From Agarivorans albus (GTDB lineage: Bacteria > Pseudomonadota > Gammaproteobacteria > Enterobacterales > Celerinatantimonadaceae), in NCBI RefSeq assembly GCF_019670105.1, contig NZ_AP023032.1, positions 2,970,972-3,034,971 of the forward strand: 64,000 bases of DNA, in the 5' to 3' direction. Every line of letters starts with the position of its first letter. The stretch's first letter is position 1. Below the pieces are notes generated by a model that was not told where the DNA came from, did not search any database, and worked only from the letters and a program-made list of their open reading frames with translations. The translations under genes were made by a program, and so were the position numbers. Shown piece after piece: positions 9,102 to 18,385 of the stretch.

Positions 9102-10373
9102 TTACAGGGGAGTATCGATAAGCAAACTTATTGCTTGTTCTTCACCCTGAGAGATAGCAGAAGATTGCCCTTCCCAATCACCTTCAATGGTTTGTACATT
9201 GTTATCGTAAGATAAGCGTGCGGTAATATAAAAATCGCCTTGCTGAGAAAGCTTAAGACCTTCCATCATGCTATCGCTGTCTGACAAATTCACCGTTACA
9301 GGAAAACGCGGATGCGCTACTTTTTTGGCGGCTAAAGGCATTGGCGGCCCATTCACAGACTTAGCGAACACAAACAAGAAGCTTGAGCCTGGCACTTCCA
9401 ACCCTTCTTTCACATCTACAGTGATACTGTAGCTAGGACCACTTGCTGGATTGTTTTCAACCACCGCTTGCTCAACAGCCGGGGTTTGCTCCGCAGCTGG
9501 CGCTTGCTGTTGAGCAATTTGCGCTTCGGCAAATTCAATACTTTGTTGCAGCATTTGATAACGCTCAGAATCAGCATCAACCAAACTAAGCATTCTCTGC
9601 CAGCGATCAATAGCCAACTGAAACTGCTGTTGCTCAAGTGCCATAAAAGCATACAAGGACCAAAGCTCTAATTGACTAGAGTCTTGCTGTAAGGCTAATA
9701 CCAATAGTCGCTCAGCTCGCGCTTGTTCACTGGGTTCGCCACTGTAGAACAAAGATTGAGCATAAACAGCTATAATATTGGCACTTTTTGAATCGCGCAT
9801 ATAAGCTTGCTCTGCGGCATCGGTCATGATGTCTAAACGATTTAGAGCTTGGCCAACTTTAGCCAATAAAAACCAACCGCGTGTATCACTGGGGTCATTA
9901 TGTAACTTGGTACGCAAGCCTAAAGCGAACTCATTTAAGTCTTGTTCGCTTACCTCACCACCTTGACCAAGCAACACCTTGTTACTCAGCTCTGGCATTT
10001 TTTGCACAATCGCCTGCCAGTCTTGAACCTTTTCAGCACTGCCTAGTTTGATATACATGCCAATGGAAATAGCCACCACAAAAACCACACCGGGCAGCGC
10101 AACCCAAGGGGAAATGGCACTGCGTTTGGCACCTGTTTCTTCGGGAATATCATCCAACAAGTTATGCTGAAGTTCGCTCACTAACACTGAGCTGTCTTCT
10201 GCTAAGCCTTGCGCATTTTCTTGTTCAATTTCAATTAATCTATCTTTGTAGAGAGTTTTATTTAGTTCTGTTTGAGTCACCGAGCGACTGTCTCGTTGTC
10301 GCCACAAAGGCAATACAACAACCGCCACAGCCAACAGGGTTAAAACGGCAGCAGCCAACCAAAATACTGTCAT
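9102..10373 (-). CDS. ccmI: Cytochrome c maturation protein CcmI
   Basis: A 423-residue inner-membrane protein. An N-terminal helix (about residues 2-23) and a second at about 97-115 flank a cytoplasmic loop. TPR-like repeats follow (GWFLLAKVGQALNR, then several helices to about 285). A C-terminal periplasmic beta domain (about 310-423) carries the GPPMPLAAKKV segment seen in CcmI/CycH. CcmI captures apocytochrome c and presents its CXXCH motif to CcmF and CcmH. The ATG overlaps the ccmH stop by one base. It is the last gene of the ccm operon and is followed by a clear terminator. Confidence 0.92.
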   Translation of the reverse strand: MTVFWLAAAVLTLLAVAVVVLPLWRQRDSRSVTQTELNKTLYKDRLIEIEQENAQGLAEDSSVLVSELQHNLLDDIPEETGAKRSAISPWVALPGVVFVVAISIGMYIKLGSAEKVQDWQAIVQKMPELSNKVLLGQGGEVSEQDLNEFALGLRTKLHNDPSDTRGWFLLAKVGQALNRLDIMTDAAEQAYMRDSKSANIIAVYAQSLFYSGEPSEQARAERLLVLALQQDSSQLELWSLYAFMALEQQQFQLAIDRWQRMLSLVDADSERYQMLQQSIEFAEAQIAQQQAPAAEQTPAVEQAVVENNPASGPSYSITVDVKEGLEVPGSSFLFVFAKSVNGPPMPLAAKKVAHPRFPVTVNLSDSDSMMEGLKLSQQGDFYITARLSYDNNVQTIEGDWEGQSSAISQGEEQAISLLIDTPL

Positions 10374-10843
10374 TATTTTTCTTGCTCCGTTTGTTTAATT
10401 AGCTGCTCAAGGCGTTCTTGTTCGGCCACATCTAGCTCAGGTTTTGCATCTTTTCTTCTTCGGGCTAATCGCCACACAGTAAATCCACCAATCAATATAA
10501 TTAAAACCGGCGCTATCCACAGGGTAAGTACGGCTGGAGTAAGTGGTGGGTCGTAGCGCACAAAGTTGCCATAGCGCGCTACCATATAATCCAATACTTC
10601 TTGTTTATCACTACCCGACTTCACCATTTGGTAGGTTTTCTCGCGTAAGTCTTGAGCAAGCCCAGCGTTAGAATCTGAGATGTTATTATTTTGACATTTA
10701 GGGCAACGTAACTCACGTGTTAACTCTCGAAACAGCTCTTCCTGTTCTGGGTTATCAAACTCGTGAGCTGAAATCGCAGCGTTCGCCATTATAGGAAGGC
10801 TAAGTATCAGCACCGCTAAAAAGCTTTGAAAAGTTTTCATCAT
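10373..10843 (-). CDS. ccmH: Cytochrome c maturation thiol-reductase CcmH
   Basis: A 156-residue periplasm-facing thioredoxin-like reductase. A signal peptide ends near ANAAISA, the redox motif RCPKC sits in LRCPKCQNNNISDSNA, and one C-terminal helix (LTLWIAPVLIILIGGFTVW) anchors it. It reduces the apocytochrome CXXCH thiols together with CcmG. It is the short form, with CcmI as a separate gene, unlike the fused E. coli protein. A longer frame starts at 10888 inside ccmG. I chose the ATG at 10843, just after the ccmG stop (TAATCATGATG), with GGA 7 nt upstream. An adjacent ATG at 10840 is equally possible. Confidence 0.93.
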   Translation of the reverse strand: MMKTFQSFLAVLILSLPIMANAAISAHEFDNPEQEELFRELTRELRCPKCQNNNISDSNAGLAQDLREKTYQMVKSGSDKQEVLDYMVARYGNFVRYDPPLTPAVLTLWIAPVLIILIGGFTVWRLARRRKDAKPELDVAEQERLEQLIKQTEQEK

Positions 10844-10845
10844 GA

Positions 10846-11376
10846 TTAATCCAAACCAGCAAATATTGGCGCAAGCTCTGCTTGCCAATTACGCGCGTTT
10901 ACATCACCCACATGGCGATAACGAATTACGCCTTGGCTATCGATGAAATAGGTTTCTGGAGCACCATACACACCAAGGTCTAATGCCAATAGGCCCTTAC
11001 CATCGTACAAGTTCACTTGATAAGGGTTACCCAGTTGCTCCAACCACTTTATCGCTTTAATGCGATCGTCTTTGTAATTTAAGCCAACAATCTTAACACC
11101 CTGTTCAGCCAAGGAATTCAGAAAGGTATGTTCTGCGCGACAGGTAGGACACCAGGTAGCCCAAACATTTAGCAACAAGGGTTCACCCTTAAATATCGCA
11201 GCATCGTGTTGCTTATCTTGCTGATAAATATCTTGCAAAGTGAATTGCGGAACCGGCTTGCCTATTAATACCGACTCAAGCTCGGTAGCGTCACTGTACA
11301 AACCGCGATACAAAAACACCGCCATAAACAAGAAAGCTATAAGAGGCAGTAAAAAATAAAAAATACGTTTATTCAT
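10846..11376 (-). CDS. ccmG: Thiol:disulfide interchange protein CcmG (DsbE)
   Basis: A 176-residue membrane-anchored periplasmic thioredoxin. The N-terminal helix covers about residues 5-23, and the active site WCPTC lies in NVWATWCPTCRAEH. The GAPETYFID segment carries the conserved cis-Pro region. It keeps apocytochrome c cysteines reduced for haem attachment. Its ATG follows the ccmF stop directly, with no spacer, which suggests coupled translation. Confidence 0.95.
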   Translation of the reverse strand: MNKRIFYFLLPLIAFLFMAVFLYRGLYSDATELESVLIGKPVPQFTLQDIYQQDKQHDAAIFKGEPLLLNVWATWCPTCRAEHTFLNSLAEQGVKIVGLNYKDDRIKAIKWLEQLGNPYQVNLYDGKGLLALDLGVYGAPETYFIDSQGVIRYRHVGDVNARNWQAELAPIFAGLD

Positions 11377-13386
11377 TTAAGCCTCCTCTGCCAAATCAGT
11401 GCTTTTACTACTTGCACTTTTTACAGGTGGCTTGCCACTTAACTGTTCTTGCTTAACTTTGAAACGATAGCGTTTATCCGACATGGCAAATATACCGCCA
11501 ATTGCCATAATAATTGAACCTAGCCAAATCCAACGAATGAAGGGTTTGTAATATAGCCGCACTGCCCATGCTCCTCCGGGAAGCTGCTCACCCATTGCTG
11601 CGTATAAATCACGCCACAAGCCTGCATCGATGGCAGCTTCTGTCATCATATTTCGTTGTACCCGATAGAAGCGTTTTTCTGCACGTAAGGTTGTTGTTAA
11701 GTGCTCATCTTTATATACGTCTATTACCCCAACATGGCCTTCATAGTTTGGACCAACTAAAGGCTCAACCTGTTTGAAGTGGAAAGAGTAAGCAGCAAAG
11801 GTAACCGAATCACCTGGCTCTAATCGCAAGTCACGTTCAATACTGTAATGACTGGTTAATGCCACGCCTATTACCGTAACAGCTAGACCTAAATGGCCAA
11901 GTACCATTGCCCAATGAGAACGACTGAGTACTTTCAAACCTTTGGTGAAACTGTGACGGTGAGTGGCACGCAAATATACTTCTAAAGCTGTACAGCTAAT
12001 CACCCAAAATGATAAGGCAAGCGCCATGTAAGCCAAGGCGTAGAACTTCGGCGCTAGCATTACTAATAATGCAGCTGGCACCAATAAACTAAATGCTGCT
12101 AAAGCCAGCAGCCAACCTTTAAGGGGGCGAATATCTTGACGCTTCCACCGCAGCAAAGGACCAATACCCAAAGCAATAGCAAAAGGCACAATCATCCAGC
12201 TAAACATTCGGTTAAAGAAGGCCTCACCAATTGAGATACTGCCTAGACCAATTTCTTTGTGGATAAGCGGCAATAAAGTACCCAGCAATACCACCACTAA
12301 GGCGGCCACAAGTAAGATATTGTTGATTAACAAGAAGGTCTCGCGAGAAAACAAACTATAAGTTCCGCGACTTTTCACCTGTGAGCCACGAATAGCAAAC
12401 AGCAATAAGGAGCCACCAATCACCACTAGCAAAAAGCCTAGAATAAACAAGCCTCGAGCGGGGTCGCTAGCGAAGGCATGCACCGAGACCAATACGCCGG
12501 AGCGAACTAAAAAGGTTCCTAATAAACTAAGAGAAAACGCCGATATAGCCAACAACACAGTCCAGGATTTAAACACCCCTCGCTTTTCGGTTACCGCTAA
12601 TGAATGCAGCAGCGCAGTACCCACTAACCACGGCATAAATGAGGCATTTTCTACTGGATCCCAGAACCACCAACCGCCCCAGCCTAATTCGTAGTAGGCC
12701 CACCAACTTCCTAGTGAGATACCTAAGGTAAGGAAAATCCAAGCCGCCATTGTCCAAGGGCGAGACCATCGAGCCCAAGTGGAATCTAAACGTCCGGCCA
12801 TTAGAGCGGCGATAGCAAAAGCAAAAGCCACCGAAAAGCCCACATAACCCATGTATAGAAGAGGTGGGTGGAAAATTAATCCTACATCTTGCAATAAAGG
12901 ATTCAAATCTTGTCCATCAACTGGGAAAAATGGCAAAGTTCTGTCGAAGGGATTTGAAGTAAGCAAGATGAACAGGTAAAAACCTACACATATCATCCCC
13001 ATTACTGCCACTACCCGCGCAACAGCGTCGAGCGGTAAGCCGCGACTGAACATTGCTACTGCAGCGCCCCACCCCGACAAAATCATTGCCCACAGCAATA
13101 ATGAACCTTCGTGCGCTCCCCAAACAGCTGATAAACGGTAGTAAACCGGTAACTGGCTGTTCGAGTTATTAGCTACATAAGCTACCGAGAAATCATTTAT
13201 AGCAAATGAGTAGCTTAAGACTACAAAAGACAATGTAACGAAGGCAAACTGCGCTAGCGCTAAAGGTCGAGCAAGTTTCATTAATGAAACACTATTTTTA
13301 CTCGCGCCCCATAGCGGGTACACACTTTGTAAAATAGCTAACGCACAAGAAAGAATTAATGCGTAATGTCCAAGTTCCGGGATCAT
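11377..13386 (-). CDS. ccmF: Haem lyase subunit CcmF
   Basis: A 669-residue polytopic membrane protein with many helices. It carries the tryptophan-rich WWD motif (WGGWWFWDPVENASFMPW, near residues 235-252) and the RSGVLVSVHAFASDP segment. Conserved histidines in GAHEGS and IFHPPLLYMGY serve haem handling. A large periplasmic loop lies at about 510-615. CcmF attaches haem from holo-CcmE to apocytochrome c, with CcmH and CcmI. The length is usual for the family. It follows ccmE by 11 bp. Confidence 0.97.
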   Translation of the reverse strand: MIPELGHYALILSCALAILQSVYPLWGASKNSVSLMKLARPLALAQFAFVTLSFVVLSYSFAINDFSVAYVANNSNSQLPVYYRLSAVWGAHEGSLLLWAMILSGWGAAVAMFSRGLPLDAVARVVAVMGMICVGFYLFILLTSNPFDRTLPFFPVDGQDLNPLLQDVGLIFHPPLLYMGYVGFSVAFAFAIAALMAGRLDSTWARWSRPWTMAAWIFLTLGISLGSWWAYYELGWGGWWFWDPVENASFMPWLVGTALLHSLAVTEKRGVFKSWTVLLAISAFSLSLLGTFLVRSGVLVSVHAFASDPARGLFILGFLLVVIGGSLLLFAIRGSQVKSRGTYSLFSRETFLLINNILLVAALVVVLLGTLLPLIHKEIGLGSISIGEAFFNRMFSWMIVPFAIALGIGPLLRWKRQDIRPLKGWLLALAAFSLLVPAALLVMLAPKFYALAYMALALSFWVISCTALEVYLRATHRHSFTKGLKVLSRSHWAMVLGHLGLAVTVIGVALTSHYSIERDLRLEPGDSVTFAAYSFHFKQVEPLVGPNYEGHVGVIDVYKDEHLTTTLRAEKRFYRVQRNMMTEAAIDAGLWRDLYAAMGEQLPGGAWAVRLYYKPFIRWIWLGSIIMAIGGIFAMSDKRYRFKVKQEQLSGKPPVKSASSKSTDLAEEA

Positions 13387-13397
13387 AGTTACCGTCT

Positions 13398-13892
13398 CTA
13401 GTGTCCAGAGCCTTTAAGCTGGGCTTCTGTATATTCTGGTTTAAAGTGTTCCATACCTTCTAGTGCTTCAGCCACTTCCTGTGGCATGTATTCTTCGTCG
13501 TGCTTAGCGAGTACTTCAAAAGCATTTACGGTTGTAGCATTGGCTAATTCACCCTGCGCTACAATGCCTTGTCCTTCTCTAAATAAGTCTGGCAGAATGC
13601 CTTCATAATTAATGGTTACAATACCACCACCAGCATCGCTCAACTTAAAACTAACTTGCAAGCTAGTTTGCGAGCGCTCAACCGTACCTGGTAATACTAA
13701 GCCACCAATTCTTAAACGTTGGCCTACTTCGGGTTTAATCTCGTCTTTTCCTTTGCCATTTACCAGCTCGGAGGGAGTGTAAAATAGATCGATATTCTGT
13801 TGTAACGCAAACAGCAATAAACCGATAGAAGCCCCTAAACCAATTACAATTGCTAGAACAATCGTTAAGCGTTTTTTACGTCTTGGGTTCAT
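13398..13892 (-). CDS. ccmE: Haem chaperone CcmE
   Basis: A 164-residue periplasmic OB-fold protein anchored by an N-terminal helix (about residues 9-29). The haem-linking histidine lies in [10 protein letters not shown] (near residue 131), with the tyrosine of the HxxxY motif. It carries haem covalently from CcmC to CcmF. Its start overlaps the ccmD stop by 4 nt. Confidence 0.96.
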   Translation of the reverse strand: MNPRRKKRLTIVLAIVIGLGASIGLLLFALQQNIDLFYTPSELVNGKGKDEIKPEVGQRLRIGGLVLPGTVERSQTSLQVSFKLSDAGGGIVTINYEGILPDLFREGQGIVAQGELANATTVNAFEVLAKHDEEYMPQEVAEALEGMEHFKPEYTEAQLKGSGH

Positions 13893-14095
13893 AAGCGTTC
13901 AGTTACCTCTTTTGCTGCTTCAACTCGTTGCTGTCGCGCAGATTGGCGCGCAACAGATTTAAAAATGGCATTTCGTTTAACAATACTGTCTATCACTATA
14001 CCTACCATGGCTAGAGCGCTTACCCCAAACGCAAGCCACACATAAAAACCATAACCACCCATAGCAAAAAAATCTGCGACTGATTCAAATTGCAT
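13889..14095 (-). CDS. ccmD: Haem exporter protein CcmD
   Basis: A 68-residue protein with one membrane helix ([21 protein letters not shown]) and a basic cytoplasmic tail. That is the normal architecture of CcmD, which helps release holo-CcmE from CcmABC. It lies between ccmC (4-bp gap) and ccmE (4-nt overlap). Because the protein is so small, context carries part of the call. Confidence 0.92.
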   Translation of the reverse strand: MQFESVADFFAMGGYGFYVWLAFGVSALAMVGIVIDSIVKRNAIFKSVARQSARQQRVEAAKEVTERL

Positions 14096-14099
14096 CGTG

Positions 14100-14852
14100 C
14101 TACCCCTTTGCTTGAATATGGCGTTGAATAAGTTGTTGTACCCATGGTCTACGTTGCTCGCGTCGCAACAGTTCAGTTCTAAAGCGAACCAAGCTCACCG
14201 CGCCAAGGAAAAATCCAAAGGCTAGAATATTAAGCAGTAAAGGCCATAGCATTCGAGAATCGATAGAGGGTTTATCAAACTTGGTAATGGTTGCGCCCTG
14301 ATGCAGGGTATTCCACCACTCTACTGAGTAATGAATAATAGGTAAATTAATCACACCAACAATGCTAAGAATGCCTGCAGCGCGACCAGCCATGGTTTTA
14401 TCAGAAAAAGCGTTATACAGGGCAATAACCCCCAAATATAAAAACAGCAGTATTAACTCTGAAGTAAGGCGCGCATCCCATACCCACCAGGCTCCCCACA
14501 TTGGTTTGCCCCAAGCTGCACCGGTAAACAAGGCAACAAAAGTAAATACCGCGCCAACTGGCGCTACAGCTGCTACATACATATCAGCTTGTTTAATTTG
14601 CCAAACTAAACCAATAAAAGCTGCTATGGCCATTGATGAGTATGCACCCATCGACATAATTGCTGAAGGCACATGAATATAGATAATTCTAAAACTGTCG
14701 CCTTGTTGGTAATCGGCAGGTGCAAATAAAAGGCCCCACACTAAACCTACAGAAAAACACACAATGGCAAAAATACTAAACCAAGGCACAAATTTTCCTG
14801 CTAGGGTGTAACTCGCCTCAGGTTTTGCGTATGGATGTAACCATTTCCACAT
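14100..14852 (-). CDS. ccmC: Haem transporter/handling protein CcmC
   Basis: A 250-residue protein with six predicted helices. The WWD-type motif is GAWWVWDARLTSELILLFLYLG (start of the block near residue 113), and conserved histidines lie in YIHVPSA and IIHYSVEWW. It loads haem onto CcmE in the periplasm. It follows ccmB by 33 bp in the operon. Confidence 0.96.
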   Translation of the reverse strand: MWKWLHPYAKPEASYTLAGKFVPWFSIFAIVCFSVGLVWGLLFAPADYQQGDSFRIIYIHVPSAIMSMGAYSSMAIAAFIGLVWQIKQADMYVAAVAPVGAVFTFVALFTGAAWGKPMWGAWWVWDARLTSELILLFLYLGVIALYNAFSDKTMAGRAAGILSIVGVINLPIIHYSVEWWNTLHQGATITKFDKPSIDSRMLWPLLLNILAFGFFLGAVSLVRFRTELLRREQRRPWVQQLIQRHIQAKG

Positions 14853-14885
14853 AATGGTATTTACTCTCTCGGTCTTATTCTAAAT

Positions 14886-15551
14886 TTAGTTAATGCTTAC
14901 TCTTAGCGCTGCAGCCGTGGCAAAAGGAGCCAAGGTGAGAGCAAGTAAGCTTATGGCGCCCATGATCGCTAAATGCCCGGCATAGGGCAAGCTTAATGAC
15001 GCAGCTTCAATCGCAGATGTCGCAAAAATCAACACTGGAATATACAAAGGCAAAACTAACAAGCTAAGTAAAACGCCCCCTTTGCGTAAACCAACAGTTA
15101 AGGCGACCCCTACAGAACCAATTAAACTCAATACTGGGGTCCCTAGTACTAAGGTGTAAAAGGTAGCTTGGAAACTTTGCCATTCTAAAGACAGTAACAC
15201 TGCCAAAAGAGGCGAAAGCAATAAGATAGGCACACCTGTTATCAGCCAATGAGCCACGATTTTAGCCAAGGCTATCAAGGCTAGCGATGAGCCACTCATC
15301 AGCATTTGCTCTAAAGACCCATCTGCAAAATCATCTCGAAATAAACGCTCCAAAGACAATAACGAAGATAACAGCGCAGCCACCCACAAAATACCCGGCG
15401 CTATTTTGGCCAATAACAAGGGCTCCGGCCCTACTGCGATGGGGAATAAGGTAATAACGATGAGAATAAACCACAGCGGGTTAAGCACATCTGACTTTTG
15501 CCGAAAAGCGGCTAGAAGCTCGCGCTTAACAACAGTAGTAAACGCATGCAT
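14886..15551 (-). CDS. ccmB: Haem exporter permease CcmB
   Basis: A 221-residue ABC-type membrane subunit with six hydrophobic helices and the family's early LLSLERLFRDDFADGSLEQML segment (start near residue 64). With CcmA it uses ATP to release holo-CcmE from CcmCD. The ATG overlaps the ccmA stop by one base (TAATG). Confidence 0.96.
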   Translation of the reverse strand: MHAFTTVVKRELLAAFRQKSDVLNPLWFILIVITLFPIAVGPEPLLLAKIAPGILWVAALLSSLLSLERLFRDDFADGSLEQMLMSGSSLALIALAKIVAHWLITGVPILLLSPLLAVLLSLEWQSFQATFYTLVLGTPVLSLIGSVGVALTVGLRKGGVLLSLLVLPLYIPVLIFATSAIEAASLSLPYAGHLAIMGAISLLALTLAPFATAAALRVSIN

Positions 15552-16186
15552 TAAAGCGCTTCCTCAAAGGCCGGTTTAATCTCTAAGATTCGATAATCGG
15601 AAGTAGGAATATTTAACTCTTGATGAGTCGTTAACAACACCATTCCTCCTTTTTGAGCATGAGACAAAATAACTTGTTCCAAATACGCGACGCCTTGTTT
15701 ATCTATCGCGGTAAATGGTTCATCAAGGATCCACAATTTGCGCGCAACCAGCCACAACCTAGCCAGCCCGACTCGGCGCTGCTGACCTGCTGAAAGATGA
15801 GCAACAGCTTCTTCTTCTAATCCTGCTAAACCTACACGGGTTAACAAAGCGTAAAGCTGTTCTTGTTCCATGCTTTCGCCAGCCAATCCTAGATAAAAAC
15901 GTAAGTTTTCTACTGCACTTAGTTCAGCCTTTACCCCAGCATGATGGCCTAGATAAAGACACTGTTGATGGTATTGCTCAGCCTGCTGAGAAATGGCTTC
16001 TTCTTGCCAAAAAATCTCTCCGCTTTCGGGGCGTGACAAACCGGAAATCAATCGCAATAAACTGGTTTTACCGGCGCCATTTGGCCCGGCAACTTGCAAA
16101 ATTTCACCCGGTGATAATGTGAAAGACAAGTCGTCGAACAATACTCGTTCTTCACGTACACAACACAGTCCATTAACCTTTAACAT
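15551..16186 (-). CDS. ccmA: Cytochrome c biogenesis ATP-binding protein CcmA
   Basis: A 211-residue ABC ATPase. Walker A is GPNGAGKTS (about residues 35-43), the signature is LSAGQQRR, Walker B is LWILDEPF, and the H-loop is TTHQEL. It pairs with CcmB. It is the first gene of ccmABCDEFGHI, so the operon promoter should lie in the 315 bp upstream, but no strong promoter is obvious by eye. Confidence 0.97.
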   Translation of the reverse strand: MLKVNGLCCVREERVLFDDLSFTLSPGEILQVAGPNGAGKTSLLRLISGLSRPESGEIFWQEEAISQQAEQYHQQCLYLGHHAGVKAELSAVENLRFYLGLAGESMEQEQLYALLTRVGLAGLEEEAVAHLSAGQQRRVGLARLWLVARKLWILDEPFTAIDKQGVAYLEQVILSHAQKGGMVLLTTHQELNIPTSDYRILEIKPAFEEAL

Positions 16187-16501
16187 TCAACTATTTTCTT
16201 GCCCAACACACAGGCTAGGATGTTAACACAGCTAAGCCTAAAAACTAGATTGAGCATAAGGATTAACGCCATGTTTACAGCGCTTTGCAATACAAGTAAC
16301 AAAAACATAGCCTGTTTGTATATAGCGGTATTTCAGTTGAGCGCTAACATGCTCTCGCAGTTTATTTGAATTGATGAAGCCATAAATAGAAATGTAAAAG
16401 AAGCGAGGAAAAAACCAAGAATTTGAATCGGGCTAAGGAGTCTAAACCATTAAGTATATACACGGACAGCTAAACAAAAGCATTCTCTAGTTATAACCAG
16501 C
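16187..16501. other. 315-bp intergenic region between the chemotaxis block and the ccm operon
   Basis: This stretch should hold the minus-strand ccmA promoter, but I find no convincing -35/-10 pair. The only coding candidate is a plus-strand 32-codon frame at 16271-16369. No terminator-like hairpin is visible after the DUF2802 gene. Confidence 0.6.
16271..16369 (+). CDS. Possible small protein, 32 aa (weak candidate)
   Basis: An ATG with AAGGA 8 nt upstream opens a 32-codon frame. Its middle is hydrophobic (NIACLYIAVFQLSANML) and could form a short membrane helix. It is the only plus-strand frame with a good ribosome site in a long minus-strand region. There is no homology I can name, and chance is a real explanation. 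Confidence 0.18.
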   Translation: MFTALCNTSNKNIACLYIAVFQLSANMLSQFI

Positions 16502-16927
16502 TTAACTCACTTGCCCTTTCATTTTATTGCGTAAACTTAGTAGCAATTCAGCTTCAGCTTTTGGCAGCTCACACTCGCGCATAACTTCATCTAAATCTGC
16601 ACCTAATTCAACCAGCTTTACCGCTCGAGTATACAATTTGCTGTCGGGATCTTGCGATTGAATTTGAGAGGTACGAAGAAAAGCCTGCTCTACTTGTTCA
16701 CTTTGCCGTTCTAACTCACCCACCAAAGAGGCATTGGCTTGATGAATTTCTTGCAGTTGCTTTTCAACCACTCGATGTGACTGAAGAAGATTTTTGGTGA
16801 CTACCTCTAAGCTTTGCATTTTTTGCTCATTGGCTTTCAATTGCTGTTGCGCCTTGTTGCTGAACCAAATAGCACCAACAAGGCAAACAACGGTTGCCAC
16901 TAGGGCAATCAGATTAATCCAATCCAT
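16502..16927 (-). CDS. DUF2802 coiled-coil membrane protein of the chemotaxis operon
   Basis: A 141-residue protein. An N-terminal helix (NLIALVATVVCLVGAIWFS, about residues 5-23) is followed by a long coiled-coil (about 25-90, rich in Q, E and L) and a small C-terminal helical domain (KLVELGADLDEVMRECELPKAEAELLLSL). This is the DUF2802 pattern often found directly after cheW in polar flagellar loci of Pseudomonas and Vibrio. Its start abuts the cheW stop, so it is co-translated with cheW. It is the last gene of the block. The biochemical role is not known to me; a link to array or flagellar function is inferred from position. Confidence 0.78.
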   Translation of the reverse strand: MDWINLIALVATVVCLVGAIWFSNKAQQQLKANEQKMQSLEVVTKNLLQSHRVVEKQLQEIHQANASLVGELERQSEQVEQAFLRTSQIQSQDPDSKLYTRAVKLVELGADLDEVMRECELPKAEAELLLSLRNKMKGQVS

Positions 16928-17416
16928 TTATAGTGAGCTTACTTCGTCCCACTCTTCATCAGAAAGCAGTTTATTTAGATCAACTAAAATGAGTAATTGT
17001 CCGTCGCGATTACTCACACCTTGGATAAACTTAGCGCTTTCTTCAGTACCCACATTAGGCGCGATATCAATCTCAGACGAGCGCAAGTAAACCACTTCTG
17101 CAACACTATCAACCAAGATGCCAATCACTTGAGATTCTGCTTCGATAATAACAATTCGAGAATTTTCTGTGATATCAGAAGAAGGCAACCCAAAACGTGA
17201 ACGGGTATCAATAACCGTAACTACATTGCCGCGCAAGTTAATAATACCTAGTACATAATTTGGCGCACCTGGTACTGGGGCAATTTCGGTATAACGCAAT
17301 ACTTCTTGTACCTGCATTACGTTGATGCCATAGGTTTCACTTTCTAGCTGAAAAGTCACCCATTGTAATACTTCATCTTCGGCAATATTTTCTGCGATGT
17401 TACGCTGCTCGCTCAT
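16928..17416 (-). CDS. cheW: Chemotaxis coupling protein CheW
   Basis: A 162-residue SH3-like coupling protein that bridges chemoreceptors and CheA. Visible motifs are WVTFQLESETYGINVMQV, PNYVLGIINLRGNVVTVID and VNKxL-type C-terminal strands. A frame extends upstream to a TTG at 17461. The ATG at 17416 is right because AAAAGGA lies 7 nt before it and the protein then has normal CheW length. It sits between parP and the DUF2802 gene. Confidence 0.96.
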   Translation of the reverse strand: MSEQRNIAENIAEDEVLQWVTFQLESETYGINVMQVQEVLRYTEIAPVPGAPNYVLGIINLRGNVVTVIDTRSRFGLPSSDITENSRIVIIEAESQVIGILVDSVAEVVYLRSSEIDIAPNVGTEESAKFIQGVSNRDGQLLILVDLNKLLSDEEWDEVSSL

Positions 17417-17554
17417 CTGCGTGTCCTTTTTAGTATTCGTGAGTCCTATCGGATCTCGCAACTCATATTATTCAGTATATATCATATGTTATAAAACTAA
17501 ATGGCAGATTTTCCTACCTTTTCAACTTGAGAAGCCTATCGGGCTCTCAGATTT

Positions 17555-18385
17555 TTAATGTCCTTCGATATCTACGCCATCTGCGAGCATTTGTTGTAGT
17601 TCTTCAACATGCAACAAGGCACACATTTTTTGCTTTACCATTCCGGCTAACCAAGGTCTTTGACCAGGCGTTGAACGCCATTTAACGTCATCTCGGTTAA
17701 GTCTCTCAGTGCCAAATAGTTTTTCACAGCTTAAGCCCCAAGCACTTTCACCTAACATCACTAAATACTTATAGTCTGGCTCAAAGGGCTGATTTGGCAT
17801 CACCCATTTAGCGGTATCAACCACACTGAGCTTTTCTTCACGTTCGATCATAATCCCGGAAAACCATGGAGGCTTACCAAACAACGGGCTCACTTCGGAG
17901 ATTCGGTGAATACCTCCAAGCTGAGTAAGCGGCACACCAAAAGTTACCCCTGCCACTTCAAAAAATAGCACCTGAAAGTCGTTATCAGTGTCGATATTTT
18001 GCCATTCGGCGGCAGTTGGCTCTTCTTGTGGAGCAAGGGATGTTTCGGTTTCGGTTTCGGTTTCGGTTTCGACCTCAACTTCTTGCTCTTCTACCTGCTG
18101 CTCTAGTTCCTCAACCTTTACCTCAACTTCAACCTCAGGCGCTTGTTCCGGCAACTCTTTTATGGGCAGCAATACCGGTTGCGCTTCTGCGACTGCAGCC
18201 ACGCGCTGCTCGGCTTCTGCAAACAACTCTTCCAATGGCTTGCTTTGCGGCTCCAGGTGTTGTGCTGCTTTTTCTTGAGCTGCTGGTTTTACTTCGGGAC
18301 GTTTTTCTGGCTCGGGCACAGATTCAGTAAGTAATGAATCAAAGTAGTCGCCTAGTGCTTCTTCCATCAACTTGTCACTGTTCAT
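17555..18385 (-). CDS. parP: ParP, polar chemotaxis-array protein with CheW-like domain
   Basis: A 276-residue protein. A long acidic, Glu/Gln-rich linker (about residues 15-135) is followed by a CheW-like domain (about 138-270, with VLFFEVAGVTFGVPLTQLGGIHRI). In Vibrio, ParP follows the ParA-like ParC, binds CheA and receptor arrays, and ties them to the pole. The pattern and order here (parC-parP-cheW) match. The linker contains VETETETETETS, encoded by five perfect 6-bp repeats at 18042-18071. The ATG overlaps the parC stop by 4 nt (ATGA). The N-terminal 20 residues (EEALGDYFDSLL) look amphipathic and may be a docking peptide. Confidence 0.85.
   Translation of the reverse strand: MNSDKLMEEALGDYFDSLLTESVPEPEKRPEVKPAAQEKAAQHLEPQSKPLEELFAEAEQRVAAVAEAQPVLLPIKELPEQAPEVEVEVKVEELEQQVEEQEVEVETETETETETSLAPQEEPTAAEWQNIDTDNDFQVLFFEVAGVTFGVPLTQLGGIHRISEVSPLFGKPPWFSGIMIEREEKLSVVDTAKWVMPNQPFEPDYKYLVMLGESAWGLSCEKLFGTERLNRDDVKWRSTPGQRPWLAGMVKQKMCALLHVEELQQMLADGVDIEGH
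18042..18071 (-). repeat. Hexanucleotide tandem repeat in parP, 5 copies
   Basis: Five perfect copies of GTTTCG (plus strand) encode alternating Glu-Thr in the ParP linker. Like the cheA repeat it is a multiple of three, so slippage would not break the frame. Confidence 0.9.

Noticed and set aside
17417-17461. Longer CheW starting at TTG 17461
   Set aside because: The ATG at 17416 has a strong, well-spaced ribosome site and gives normal CheW length.
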